NCBI GenBank assembly: GCA_017559385.1
Contig: JAFYSK010000060.1
Location: forward strand, 1-34,422
Direction: 5' to 3'
DNA: 34,422 nt
From: Paludibacteraceae bacterium
GTDB taxonomy: Bacteria; Bacteroidota; Bacteroidia; Bacteroidales; Paludibacteraceae
Part shown: positions 16,223 to 24,014 of the stretch, one piece after another
How positions within the stretch are numbered: the first letter of the stretch is position 1
How the letters are laid out: every line of letters begins with the position of its first letter
Notes under the pieces: generated by a model
Seen by the model: only the letters and a program-made list of their open reading frames with translations
What the model was told of the DNA's origin: nothing
The model's database searches: none
Position numbers and translations under genes: made by a program

Positions 16223-19200
16223 ATGTTACACATTTACAAAGCATCAGCTGGTAGCGGAAAGACATTTGCACTGACACGGGAATATATTCGAATGCTGCTT
16301 TCCGACAAAGCAAACACAGACGCCCGTCTACCGCATAGCAGAATCCTAGCAGTAACTTTCACCAAGAAATCCACTGCTGAGATGAAAGAGCGTATATTAA
16401 AGGAGTTATATATTTTAGCCAATACGCCAGACAAATCTGACTACATTAATGACTTCCTGAATGACAGGACAATCAACCTAAACAAAGAAGCTATCCAACA
16501 ACGCGCACAATTACTCTTAATTGGAATTCTGCAAGACTATAATCGCTTCTCAGTATCTACCATCGATGGTTTCTTTCAGCAGGTACTGCGTACCTTTGCC
16601 ATGGAACTAGGATTATCAACCACCTACGACCTAGCATTGGATCACAACGAAGTTGTTAATCAAGCAGTTGATGATATCTTCAAAAGAATACGCGAAGACA
16701 AAAGTGGAAACGAAGATATCACAAACTGGCTTATTGAGTATGCAAACAATAATATTGATAACAACCAAAGTTGGAATCCCAACGAACCTATAAAAACATT
16801 TTCTACTGAGTTATCTAAGGAACGATTGATGCAACAAATGCAGCATGTGCAAGATGTGTTTGCTGACAAGGATAAGATGCGCTCGTATCTAGAAGAGCTA
16901 AAGGCCATCAGCAAACAAGTACCACTGCAAGTAGAAGAATGTATCAAAGAAATCAAACAGGCATTAGAATTGTTCGATACTGCTGATCTTAATTCGACTG
17001 CTACCAAATATTTTTACACAAAAAAAGCAGAAGAGATTATCAATAAAGGTCTATCCACTACTGTATTGAAGATTCTAAGAGGCGAAAGTAGTTTTTGTAA
17101 AAAATCCGGCAAAGGTAAAGCTACACTTCAAGCACTCGAACAAAAGTGCCAAATCGAACTATTGCCACTCGTTGAAAAACTACATGATATTGCTCATGGC
17201 GAACCAGCTAGAAATTATATTACAGCCAACGCTATTCTTGAAAAATTGTACTCGCTAGGCATCCTGCAGGATGTGGCTACACAAATTCAAAATACAAATA
17301 AAAAATTAGGACGACTGCCTATATCCGAAATCAATAGGCTTATCTATCAAATCATTGATGGGCAAGATGCTCCATTCATTTATGAGCGCATCGGCCAATA
17401 CTACAATCACTACATGATTGATGAGTTTCAGGATACTAGTGCTATGCAATGGCAGAACTTTAGACCCCTCATAGAGGAAACTGATGGCAGAGGACAGAGC
17501 AATCTCATCGTAGGAGATGTCAAGCAGAGCATATATCGCTTCCGAAATTCAGATTGGCACTTACTCAACCAAGTTAGCCAGCAATTTAACGATGTTAGAC
17601 TGGGAGACGGAATGAAAAACAACTGGCGAACAGCTAAGGTTGTGGTTGACAACAACGAACAATTAATGCAAGCCTACTGCCAATGGGTAGCAAGCGAATT
17701 CAAAAATAATTACGATTGCGATTTTGAAGACCAAATAGACGAAATTTCACATATCTATAGTCACAACGAGATGCATCAAGAAGCTCGCAAAGCATATAGC
17801 GGCTACTTCCATATGCATTTTTTTGAAGGTAAATCCTACAAAGAACAAGCATTAGAAACATTGCTTGAGCAAATTCGTAGTTTCGAAGAAGAAAAAATAG
17901 ACTTATCACGAGTTACTATTCTTACACGCTATGTCAAAGATGTCGAGAATATAGCCAAGTTCTTGATTCAAAATGGATACGAAGTGCAATCTACTGGTGG
18001 ACTACGCATCTCATCGCATACGGCAGTACAACTTATTGTCCACTTACTCAATTTGTCACTTAAGCAAGACGATGCCTCCACCGCATTTGTGCATGAAGCT
18101 TATCCTACTATTGATGATTACAACGAGTGCATAACACAAGCATATCAATTACCGCTTTATGATCAAGTGCAAGCTTTGATTGATGGATTGCAGCTTAATA
18201 CATGGGAAGGAGCAACGCCATATCTTACTGCATTTCAAGATAAGGTATTTCAGTTTACACAATCAAAAATTGCTGATACACAGTTATTTCTAGAGCATTG
18301 GGAGCAAAAGGGTAAAGATGCTGCTATTCCTGCCCCTAAAACTAGCAGCGCCATTAACATTATGACGATTCACTCTAGCAAAGGATTAGAATTTGATATC
18401 GTTATGCTTCCGTTCTTTGACTGGAAACTGGCTGATACACACAAAAACGATGTCATATGGTGCAAACCTAATGTTGCCCCGTTTGACACCTTACCACTTG
18501 TTCCGGTCAAACCCAAACAAAGTCTCGTTCGTTCACATCTCGCGAAAGAATATATAGAAGAAGAACTAGCCACTTATACCGACAACTTAAACATCACCTA
18601 TGTAGCCATCACACGTCCACGGCATAGGTTGTATATTTACGGACCAAAATTCGCTTTAACTACCAAGAATGAGTTGGGTAAAATCAATAATGTAGGACAA
18701 CTTATCTCCTACCTGTACAGAGATCAATTGGACGAACAAAACACCTATTCATCTCTACCAACTACCGACGAAACACCCAAACCACTACCTCCAAAAGAGG
18801 AAAACGCATGCAACGAACAAGCATCTACATATATATCTACTCCTATTGATAAGCGCCTTACATTGCGCAGCCGATCAGAAGACGATTTTGCTACGGATAC
18901 ACCACTTGCTATAGTTGATTTAGGTATATTGATGCACCTGTGGCTCTCATATATTCACACCTGGGATGATGCACAACCAGCTCTCCAACGAATGATTATT
19001 GGCGGAGAAGTTACGCAAAAACAAGCTCAAGAAATGCAGAAACAACTAACTAATCTGCAATCGTTAATCGCTGAATACAAACATAATGATTGGTTTAGTA
19101 ATCAATATCAAGTACTTGCAGAACAAGATATCATCACTCCGTCTGGCAAGACATACCGTCCGGACCGAATTATGATCAAGGATAAACATGCTATTATTAT

Positions 19201-19342
19201 TGATTACAAGTTTGGCGAAGAGCAACGCAATTCCTATGTCGAGCAAATTCGCGGGTACATCCTGTTACTCAGGCAATTAGGTTATACTAGTGAAGGATAT
19301 ATCGTATACAACAAAATGAAAATCATACAACAAGTACAATAA
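16223..19342 (+). CDS. UvrD/RecB-like ATP-dependent helicase-nuclease
   Basis: A 1039-aa superfamily 1 helicase fused to a RecB-family nuclease, probably the large subunit of an AddAB/RecBCD-type double-strand break processing enzyme. Motifs in order are ASAGSGKTFAL (Walker A, 8-15), VTFTKKSTAEMKERI, VSTIDGFFQQVLRTF, MIDEFQDTSAMQW (Walker B), GDVKQSIYRFRNSD, IMTIHSSKGLEFD and VAITRPRHRLYIY. The C-terminal nuclease has the PDRI...IDYKFGEEQ...QIRGY series of the PD-(D/E)XK fold. Bacteroidota often have an AddB-like partner beside it; none is visible here. It lies 11 bp after the CPxC lipoprotein and 17 bp before rimM. Confidence 0.93.
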   Translation: MLHIYKASAGSGKTFALTREYIRMLLSDKANTDARLPHSRILAVTFTKKSTAEMKERILKELYILANTPDKSDYINDFLNDRTINLNKEAIQQRAQLLLIGILQDYNRFSVSTIDGFFQQVLRTFAMELGLSTTYDLALDHNEVVNQAVDDIFKRIREDKSGNEDITNWLIEYANNNIDNNQSWNPNEPIKTFSTELSKERLMQQMQHVQDVFADKDKMRSYLEELKAISKQVPLQVEECIKEIKQALELFDTADLNSTATKYFYTKKAEEIINKGLSTTVLKILRGESSFCKKSGKGKATLQALEQKCQIELLPLVEKLHDIAHGEPARNYITANAILEKLYSLGILQDVATQIQNTNKKLGRLPISEINRLIYQIIDGQDAPFIYERIGQYYNHYMIDEFQDTSAMQWQNFRPLIEETDGRGQSNLIVGDVKQSIYRFRNSDWHLLNQVSQQFNDVRLGDGMKNNWRTAKVVVDNNEQLMQAYCQWVASEFKNNYDCDFEDQIDEISHIYSHNEMHQEARKAYSGYFHMHFFEGKSYKEQALETLLEQIRSFEEEKIDLSRVTILTRYVKDVENIAKFLIQNGYEVQSTGGLRISSHTAVQLIVHLLNLSLKQDDASTAFVHEAYPTIDDYNECITQAYQLPLYDQVQALIDGLQLNTWEGATPYLTAFQDKVFQFTQSKIADTQLFLEHWEQKGKDAAIPAPKTSSAINIMTIHSSKGLEFDIVMLPFFDWKLADTHKNDVIWCKPNVAPFDTLPLVPVKPKQSLVRSHLAKEYIEEELATYTDNLNITYVAITRPRHRLYIYGPKFALTTKNELGKINNVGQLISYLYRDQLDEQNTYSSLPTTDETPKPLPPKEENACNEQASTYISTPIDKRLTLRSRSEDDFATDTPLAIVDLGILMHLWLSYIHTWDDAQPALQRMIIGGEVTQKQAQEMQKQLTNLQSLIAEYKHNDWFSNQYQVLAEQDIITPSGKTYRPDRIMIKDKHAIIIDYKFGEEQRNSYVEQIRGYILLLRQLGYTSEGYIVYNKMKIIQQVQ

Positions 19343-19359
19343 ATTATTAGATTCTTCAT

Positions 19360-19866
19360 ATGATTACCAACGAACAAGTTATATCTATAGGTCGTTTGAC
19401 TCGTACGCACGGCAAACGAGGCGAGTTGCAATGTCTCATGAGCAACGACTATTGGGACAATGCAGACCCTACATTTATCATACTAAAACTTGACAACATA
19501 CTAGTTCCATTTCGCGTACTTGATTGGCGAGGCAAAGGCTGCGAGAGTCTTATCTTCCAACTAGACCATATTAATGACGAACAAGCTGCACAACAACTCA
19601 TTGGTACAGAAGCATTCATGCTACTAAGCGATATAAATCAAGAAGATGAAATCATGCCAACATGGCAGAGTCTTGTTGGCTTCAAGGTCATTGATACAGA
19701 TCAAGGTGAATTAGGAATTGTTAACATAGTTGACGAAACTACCATCAATACTCTCATCACTCTCAGTGATGGAAGACTCATTCCAATACATGAGGATTTT
19801 ATCATAGACATTAACGCCGAGGATAAACTACTAACCATCTGCCTACCATTTATTTTCAACGCTTAA
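19360..19866 (+). CDS. rimM: Ribosome maturation factor RimM
   Basis: A 168-aa RimM, which binds ribosomal protein S19 and assists maturation of the 30S head. The N-terminal domain carries the family's IGRLTRTHGKRGELQC motif, and the C-terminal PRC-barrel-like domain carries SLVGFKVIDTDQGELGIVNIVDE and the end segment RLIPIHEDFIIDINAEDKLLTICLP (here shown in part). Length and domain order are normal. It is 17 bp downstream of the RecB-like gene. An 11-bp repeat array follows. Confidence 0.95.
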   Translation: MITNEQVISIGRLTRTHGKRGELQCLMSNDYWDNADPTFIILKLDNILVPFRVLDWRGKGCESLIFQLDHINDEQAAQQLIGTEAFMLLSDINQEDEIMPTWQSLVGFKVIDTDQGELGIVNIVDETTINTLITLSDGRLIPIHEDFIIDINAEDKLLTICLPFIFNA

Positions 19867-19868
19867 TT

Positions 19869-19917
19869 ACCATAGGATTACCATTGGATTCAGCTACCCT
19901 TAGGCTACCTTTAAGCT
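19869..19917 (+). repeat. 11-bp tandem repeat before the TrmH-type gene
   Basis: Units start at 19869, 19880, 19896 and 19907, with a 5-base interruption at 19891-19895. The first two read ACCATAGGATT and ACCATTGGATT, the last two ACCCTTAGGCT and ACCTTTAAGCT. The array ends about 20 nt before the next ATG. Confidence 0.65.
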
Positions 19918-19937
19918 AGGAATACAAATAGAACAAT

Positions 19938-20465
19938 ATGCAAAAAACAACGATACAAGAGATGAACCGCCTCACACCAGAGGCCTTTCACGAAGCACAA
20001 AAAGTACCTTTGATTGTGGTACTAGATAATGTGCGTAGTCAACATAATATTGGTGCAGTCTTCCGCACAGCTGATGCATTTTGCCTCCAAGGTGTATGGC
20101 TATGTGGTATATGCTGCTGCCCACCTAACAACGAGATTCATAAAACGGCACTAGGTGCTGAACTCACCGTCGATTGGCGCTATTTTGAGCACACATTGGA
20201 TGCTGTGCGAGCCCTTCAAGAAGATGGCTACACCGTTTTTGCCATTGAGCAAGCACATGGTTCTACTCTACTACAAGACATGCAACTTCCTAAAAATCAA
20301 AAGACTGCTATCATCATGGGGCATGAGGTATTCGGCGTACAACAGGAGGTTGTAGATGCTGCCAATGGTTGTATCGAAATTCCACAATATGGAACCAAGC
20401 ACTCACTCAATGTTAGCGTCACTGCTGGTATTGTCATGTATGAACTAAGCAATATGCTTCGCTAA
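19938..20465 (+). CDS. TrmH/SpoU-family RNA 2'-O-methyltransferase
   Basis: A 175-aa SPOUT methyltransferase that transfers methyl from SAM to a ribose 2'-OH of tRNA or rRNA. The knotted-fold motifs are present: motif 1 LDNVRSQHNIGAVFRTADAF with the catalytic Arg, motif 2 IIMGHEVFGVQQEVV, and motif 3 IEIPQYGTKHSLNVSVTAGIVMYE. It has no N-terminal substrate-binding domain, so the exact target cannot be read. Length fits the short stand-alone type. A 70-bp repeat-containing gap separates it from rimM; no promoter box is seen. Confidence 0.9.
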   Translation: MQKTTIQEMNRLTPEAFHEAQKVPLIVVLDNVRSQHNIGAVFRTADAFCLQGVWLCGICCCPPNNEIHKTALGAELTVDWRYFEHTLDAVRALQEDGYTVFAIEQAHGSTLLQDMQLPKNQKTAIIMGHEVFGVQQEVVDAANGCIEIPQYGTKHSLNVSVTAGIVMYELSNMLR

Positions 20466-20472
20466 CTACCCC

Positions 20473-20508
20473 TAAAATATCTAGAACCTTTAGAACTTTT
20501 AAAACATT
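20473..20508 (+). repeat. Four tandem 9-bp units at the U32 start
   Basis: Units of form TARAACnTT start at 20473, 20482, 20491 and 20500. The last unit overlaps the TTG start codon of the U32 gene (20507). The same unit is found again before the WYL gene at 22210. Confidence 0.7.
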
Positions 20509-22006
20509 GAAACCAGTAACACCAATAACACTCCTAGCACCAGCCCGCGACCTTGAGGTTGGTAAGGCCGCTATTGATGCAGGTGCAGATGCTGTATATA
20601 TTGGTGCCCCAGAGTTTGGTGCACGCCAAGCTGCTAGCAATAGCATTGAAGATATAGCCGCTTTGGTCCAATATGCTCATCGCTTTGGTGTTCAGGTACT
20701 TGTAACACTCAACACCCTACTCTATGATCATGAGTACGCACGCGCGTGTGCGATCGCGCACGACTTATATAAGGTAGGTGTGGATGCACTTATCATACAA
20801 GACTTGCATCTTCTGGAGCATGACTTGCCTCCGATCCGATTACACGCATCCACTCAATGTGACAACCGAACACCTGAGCAAGTACTTCATCTTCAAGAAC
20901 TTGGGTTCCGGCGAGTAGTGCTCGCACGAGAATTATCTATCGAACAAATCCAGACTATCAAGAATGAAGTTCATGATGCAATCGAATTAGAAGCCTTCGT
21001 ACATGGAGCATTATGCGTTAGTTATAGTGGACGCTGCTATTTGTCTGAGGTGCTAATGAATCGGAGTGCTAACCGCGGTTGTTGCGCACAACTCTGCCGA
21101 CAACGATATGATCTATTGGATAAAGATGGCAATGAGATAATAGACAATTACTGTCAACCTATCCATCAACGTTATCTACTTTCCCTCCAAGATATGGATC
21201 GAAGTTTGCATCTCGCTCAGATGATAGAGGCTGGTGTCACAACCTTTAAAATAGAGGGAAGACTCAAAGATCGAGACTACGTCACTAATATCGTGGCATA
21301 CTATCGACAATTGCTTGATCAAATTATTGCAGCTAACCCTAATTTGCAACAAGCTTCTACTCCATCTATACAAACATACAACTTCACCCCCAACCCAGCA
21401 AAAACATTCCATCGTGGACAAACGGACTATTTTTTACATAAACGCACACCACAAATGGCAAACTGGGAAACACCAAAATCTACAGGTGAGAAGATTGGTA
21501 AAGTCATTGCCACACGCCACAACGCCATATGCATAGAGCTCGCACATGGTATCACACTACATAATGGAGATGGTATTTGTTTTGGAGATAAAGGTTTTGC
21601 CATAAATCGTGTAGAAGGCGAATGGATATATCCCAATATTATATCCGATAACCGATTACCTAAAGTAGGCACTATTTTATACCGCAACTTGGATACGGAA
21701 TTTCTGCGTTCGCTTCAAGCCAAACGCCAAATACCGGTAGATATATATTTTGAAGTCATACCAGAAGGTTATCGCCTCACTATTGGTGACAAAACAGCAG
21801 ATTATGCTGCAGAGCATCAAGAGGCCAACAATACAGAAAGAGCACTGCAAACGATTATTCAGCAACTTAGTAAACTGGGAGACACAGAGTTTGCAGTTAG
21901 AAATATACAGATTATCAACAATAAGCAAACATGCTCTGAAACTTTCCCATATTTCATACCAATCAGCCTGCTCAACCAATGGAGAAGAGAATTGACACAA
22001 ATATAA
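20507..22006 (+). CDS. U32 family peptidase-like protein (RNA-modification type)
   Basis: A 499-aa protein of the U32 family, members of which act in tRNA or 23S rRNA base hydroxylation rather than proteolysis. It has the N-terminal LLAPARDLEVGKAAIDAGADAVYIG motif, RLHASTQCDN, and the Cys-rich Fe-S-like segment HGALCVSYSGRCYLSE...RGCCAQLCRQRYDLLDKDG. Then come SLQDMD and FKIEGRLKD. The start is TTG at 20507; no in-frame ATG occurs before the conserved part. Relatives in Bacteroides are, as I recall, over 600 aa and end in a Cys domain. Here the protein stops after FIPISLLNQWRRELTQI, and that Cys domain lies in another frame as the next ORF. Confidence 0.9.
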   Translation: MKPVTPITLLAPARDLEVGKAAIDAGADAVYIGAPEFGARQAASNSIEDIAALVQYAHRFGVQVLVTLNTLLYDHEYARACAIAHDLYKVGVDALIIQDLHLLEHDLPPIRLHASTQCDNRTPEQVLHLQELGFRRVVLARELSIEQIQTIKNEVHDAIELEAFVHGALCVSYSGRCYLSEVLMNRSANRGCCAQLCRQRYDLLDKDGNEIIDNYCQPIHQRYLLSLQDMDRSLHLAQMIEAGVTTFKIEGRLKDRDYVTNIVAYYRQLLDQIIAANPNLQQASTPSIQTYNFTPNPAKTFHRGQTDYFLHKRTPQMANWETPKSTGEKIGKVIATRHNAICIELAHGITLHNGDGICFGDKGFAINRVEGEWIYPNIISDNRLPKVGTILYRNLDTEFLRSLQAKRQIPVDIYFEVIPEGYRLTIGDKTADYAAEHQEANNTERALQTIIQQLSKLGDTEFAVRNIQIINNKQTCSETFPYFIPISLLNQWRRELTQI

Positions 22007-22182
22007 TCACCCCTTCTACGCCCTTAATGGTGTGTAAGTATTGTATTCTCAACGAATTAGGACACTGTAGGAAGATCAATCCTATGGCTAATGAACCACG
22101 CTATCTTCGCCTACAAAACGGCACAGTCCTTACCATAGAGTTCGACTGCAAAAACTGTGAAATGAAAATATTTAAACCATGA
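21979..22182 (+). CDS. Detached C-terminal Cys domain of the U32 protein
   Basis: A 67-aa ORF overlapping the U32 gene end by 28 bp in the -1 frame. It contains CKYCILNELGHC and FDCKNCEMK. These match the segment that ends longer U32 proteins, where a CX-rich TKHCLRYxxGxCP motif and FDCKxCxM occur near the C-terminus. It has its own ATG (21979). About 60 residues expected between the two parts are missing. Either the domain now works as a separate small protein, or the gene is a degraded or frameshifted form, or the base sequence has an error there. I see no X-XXY-YYZ slippery site in the overlap. Confidence 0.7.
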   Translation: MEKRIDTNIITPSTPLMVCKYCILNELGHCRKINPMANEPRYLRLQNGTVLTIEFDCKNCEMKIFKP

Positions 22183-22209
22183 AACCCTGAAACAAGTGCC
22201 AAAGGCACC

Positions 22210-22245
22210 TAAAACTTTTAAAACATTTAAAACTTTTAGAACTAC
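22210..22245 (+). repeat. Four tandem 9-bp units before the WYL gene
   Basis: Units of form TARAACnTT start at 22210, 22219, 22228 and 22237. They end 6 bp before the WYL gene ATG. Just upstream is a small GTGCC-AAA-GGCAC hairpin (22195-22207). Confidence 0.7.
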
Positions 22246-22251
22246 TCCCAC

Positions 22252-23184
22252 ATGGCTGCACATCAAGTAAACGTATATTTTTGGCTCATTGACGCAATTG
22301 CATCAGGTCATCTAACACGTCAAGATATCAATAGTCGTTGGTCACGTTGTCGCTACAACGATGATCACGAAGATGAAATTCCAGAGCGCCGTTTTCATCG
22401 ATACAAACAGGAGATTGAGGAAATATTTGATATAGAAATCAAGTGTGATCGTTCGCGCGGTTGTGTGTATTACATTGAAAACAAGAATGATATCAACGGA
22501 GGTACCACTCGCAAATGGCTACTCAACGCTATGTCGGTTCACTCAATGTTGGATCAAGCACAAGATATGAGTGAATGTATCTTGTACGAAGATATTCCGC
22601 TAGGAACACAATATCTTACATCTATCGTGGATGCCATACGCACACGCACCCAACTAAAAGTAACCTACCATAATTATGTTCGTAACGAAACATACGACTT
22701 TCTTCTGGCACCATACTGCCTTAAGGCCTTTAAACAGCGTTGGTATGTAGCAGGTTGTCCATCTACCCACCCTACAGAAACACGCGTCTATGCCCTTGAT
22801 CGTATTCTGCGGATAGAACTGACCAATAATGAATTTACTTATCCTAAGAAATTCGACGCACATACTTTTTTCTCACCATACTACGGAGTATTCCGCAATG
22901 TAGATCCCAAAACGATAGTTATTGAGGCCAATGAAAAGTCCACGCAGTTTCTACGTCTTTTGCCGTTGCATACTTCACAAAAAGAAATACGACGACATCA
23001 AAATTACACCTACTTTGAATATTTTGTAGCACCTACTTTTGATTTCATCCAAGAACTACGTACACATGGAACTGATATTCGAATCGTCGAACCTGCATCT
23101 CTTGTCAAAGTATTCAAAGCCGAAGCCAAGAAAGCATACCAAATGTACTGCAAAAGAAAGAAAACCACCGATAAAGAAGAATAA
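22252..23184 (+). CDS. WYL-domain transcriptional regulator
   Basis: A 310-aa cytoplasmic protein with an N-terminal winged-helix-like part (about 1-85, FWLIDAIASGHLTRQDINSRW) and a central WYL domain (about 130-200). The ligand motif reads RWYVAGCPS, followed by TRVYALDRI. A C-terminal WCX-like extension (about 220-295) follows, with FFSPYYGVF and YFEYFVAPTFDFIQEL. Such proteins bind nucleic acid-like ligands and often regulate DNA-repair or defence genes. No regulated target is obvious here. It is the last gene of the run and is followed by a strong terminator. Confidence 0.9.
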   Translation: MAAHQVNVYFWLIDAIASGHLTRQDINSRWSRCRYNDDHEDEIPERRFHRYKQEIEEIFDIEIKCDRSRGCVYYIENKNDINGGTTRKWLLNAMSVHSMLDQAQDMSECILYEDIPLGTQYLTSIVDAIRTRTQLKVTYHNYVRNETYDFLLAPYCLKAFKQRWYVAGCPSTHPTETRVYALDRILRIELTNNEFTYPKKFDAHTFFSPYYGVFRNVDPKTIVIEANEKSTQFLRLLPLHTSQKEIRRHQNYTYFEYFVAPTFDFIQELRTHGTDIRIVEPASLVKVFKAEAKKAYQMYCKRKKTTDKEE

Positions 23185-23213
23185 AAAAGATATAAATTTG
23201 ATATAATTCACTA

Positions 23214-23248
23214 AAAAAATGCACTTTCTATAAAAAAGTGCATTTTTT
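23214..23248 (+). terminator. Intrinsic terminator after the WYL gene
   Basis: AATGCACTTT and AAAGTGCATT form a stem around a short A-rich loop, followed by eight T. It ends the long plus-strand run. Confidence 0.8.
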
Positions 23249-23294
23249 TTGCATTTTTTTCGTCATACTGACAAGTTTTAGCAGTTTGCCATAG

Positions 23295-23302
23295 TAATTT
23301 TG
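23295..23302 (+). promoter_or_regulatory. -7 box (TAATTTTG) of a weak promoter
   Basis: TAATTTTG followed by CACCG resembles other promoters in this window, but no TTG sits 20 nt upstream. If active it would drive the 39-aa ORF and the ArdC-like gene. Confidence 0.45.
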
Positions 23303-23364
23303 CACCGTAAAGCCAAAAAAGAGACAATTCTCGAAAATTATTAACTACTAAAACGACTAAAATT

Positions 23365-23484
23365 ATGCAATTAGAATTGAACTTTACCCAAGAATTTGAC
23401 ATGCAATCTACAATGAAAGATTTTTGTGACAACTTGTACAGCATTATCATTTCAATGCAAATAATTGCAGCACCTACTAAGTAA
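23365..23484 (+). CDS. Possible 39-aa small protein
   Basis: An ATG opens 39 codons to TAA, reading MQLELNFTQEFD at the start and ending IIAAPTK. The C-terminal half is hydrophobic (LYSIIISMQIIAA) and could be a short membrane helix. It lies about 60 nt after a -7 box and 63 bp before the ArdC-like gene. It could be a leader peptide, a small toxin-like peptide or chance. I recognise no family. Confidence 0.4.
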   Translation: MQLELNFTQEFDMQSTMKDFCDNLYSIIISMQIIAAPTK

Positions 23485-23547
23485 AACAAACTAAATATAG
23501 TTTATATTAAAAACCATTTATTATTCACCTTTTAAACTTTTATTATT

Positions 23548-23886
23548 ATGACAACTACTACCAACCAGGTGGATCAAGTAACCGCCAACAAGATGAAAGA
23601 CTATCGTACACATCTCCGCACCATTACCAAAGGTCTAGAGGAAATGGCAAAAGCTGCAGGCAGAACAAAGTTCACCAAGAATCAATTACTTCGCGAGTGC
23701 TACAATCTACTAGACAAAGAATTATTAACATTTGAACAGTGGCAAGAACTAGGTGCTCATGTACGCCGTGGTGAACATGCATACCTATTTTGGGGAAGAC
23801 CAGTTACCACAGAAGCTGGATACAAATATTTTCCTATTCAGTTCCTTTTTAGTCGCGAACAAGTACGATTTAGAGAGATAGATTAA
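23548..23886 (+). CDS. ArdC-N-like small protein (possible ssDNA-binding module)
   Basis: A 112-aa protein. After a polar N-terminus it has a helical stretch and the run LTFEQWQELGAHVRRGEHAYLFWGRP followed by FFPIQFLFSREQV-type residues (here YFPIQFLFSREQVRF). This follows the N-terminal ssDNA-binding domain of ArdC antirestriction proteins, where a GxxVRKGEK/FW pattern is typical. It lacks the C-terminal metalloprotease-like domain. Such stand-alone forms are common in Bacteroidota chromosomes and on mobile elements. No other mobile-element gene is near. It stands alone between two terminators. The family call is moderate and the function unknown. Confidence 0.6.
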   Translation: MTTTTNQVDQVTANKMKDYRTHLRTITKGLEEMAKAAGRTKFTKNQLLRECYNLLDKELLTFEQWQELGAHVRRGEHAYLFWGRPVTTEAGYKYFPIQFLFSREQVRFREID

Positions 23887-23957
23887 ATTTACTTTCCTGC
23901 ATCCAGTTTTTCTGTTATTCCGTTATACATTATCCGTTTCATCAATTTTCAACAAAG

Positions 23958-23992
23958 AAAACGAGTTGCCTAGGGATGAGGCAACTCGTTTT
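23958..23992. terminator. Bidirectional terminator
   Basis: A 13-bp stem (23958-23970 with 23980-23992) with A and T runs at its ends. It separates the ArdC-like gene (plus) from the secreted protein gene (minus, stop at 24015), and can serve both. Confidence 0.85.
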
Positions 23993-24014
23993 TGAATATA
24001 TATATCAGATCGAA

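Noticed and set aside
20473-22245. Possible CRISPR-like repeats in spacers
   Set aside because: The units are only 9-11 bp, directly adjacent and without spacers, so they are tandem repeats, not a CRISPR array.
23211-23489. Minus-strand ORF of 92 codons
   Set aside because: It overlaps the terminator and the promoter-like box on the other strand and has no family features.
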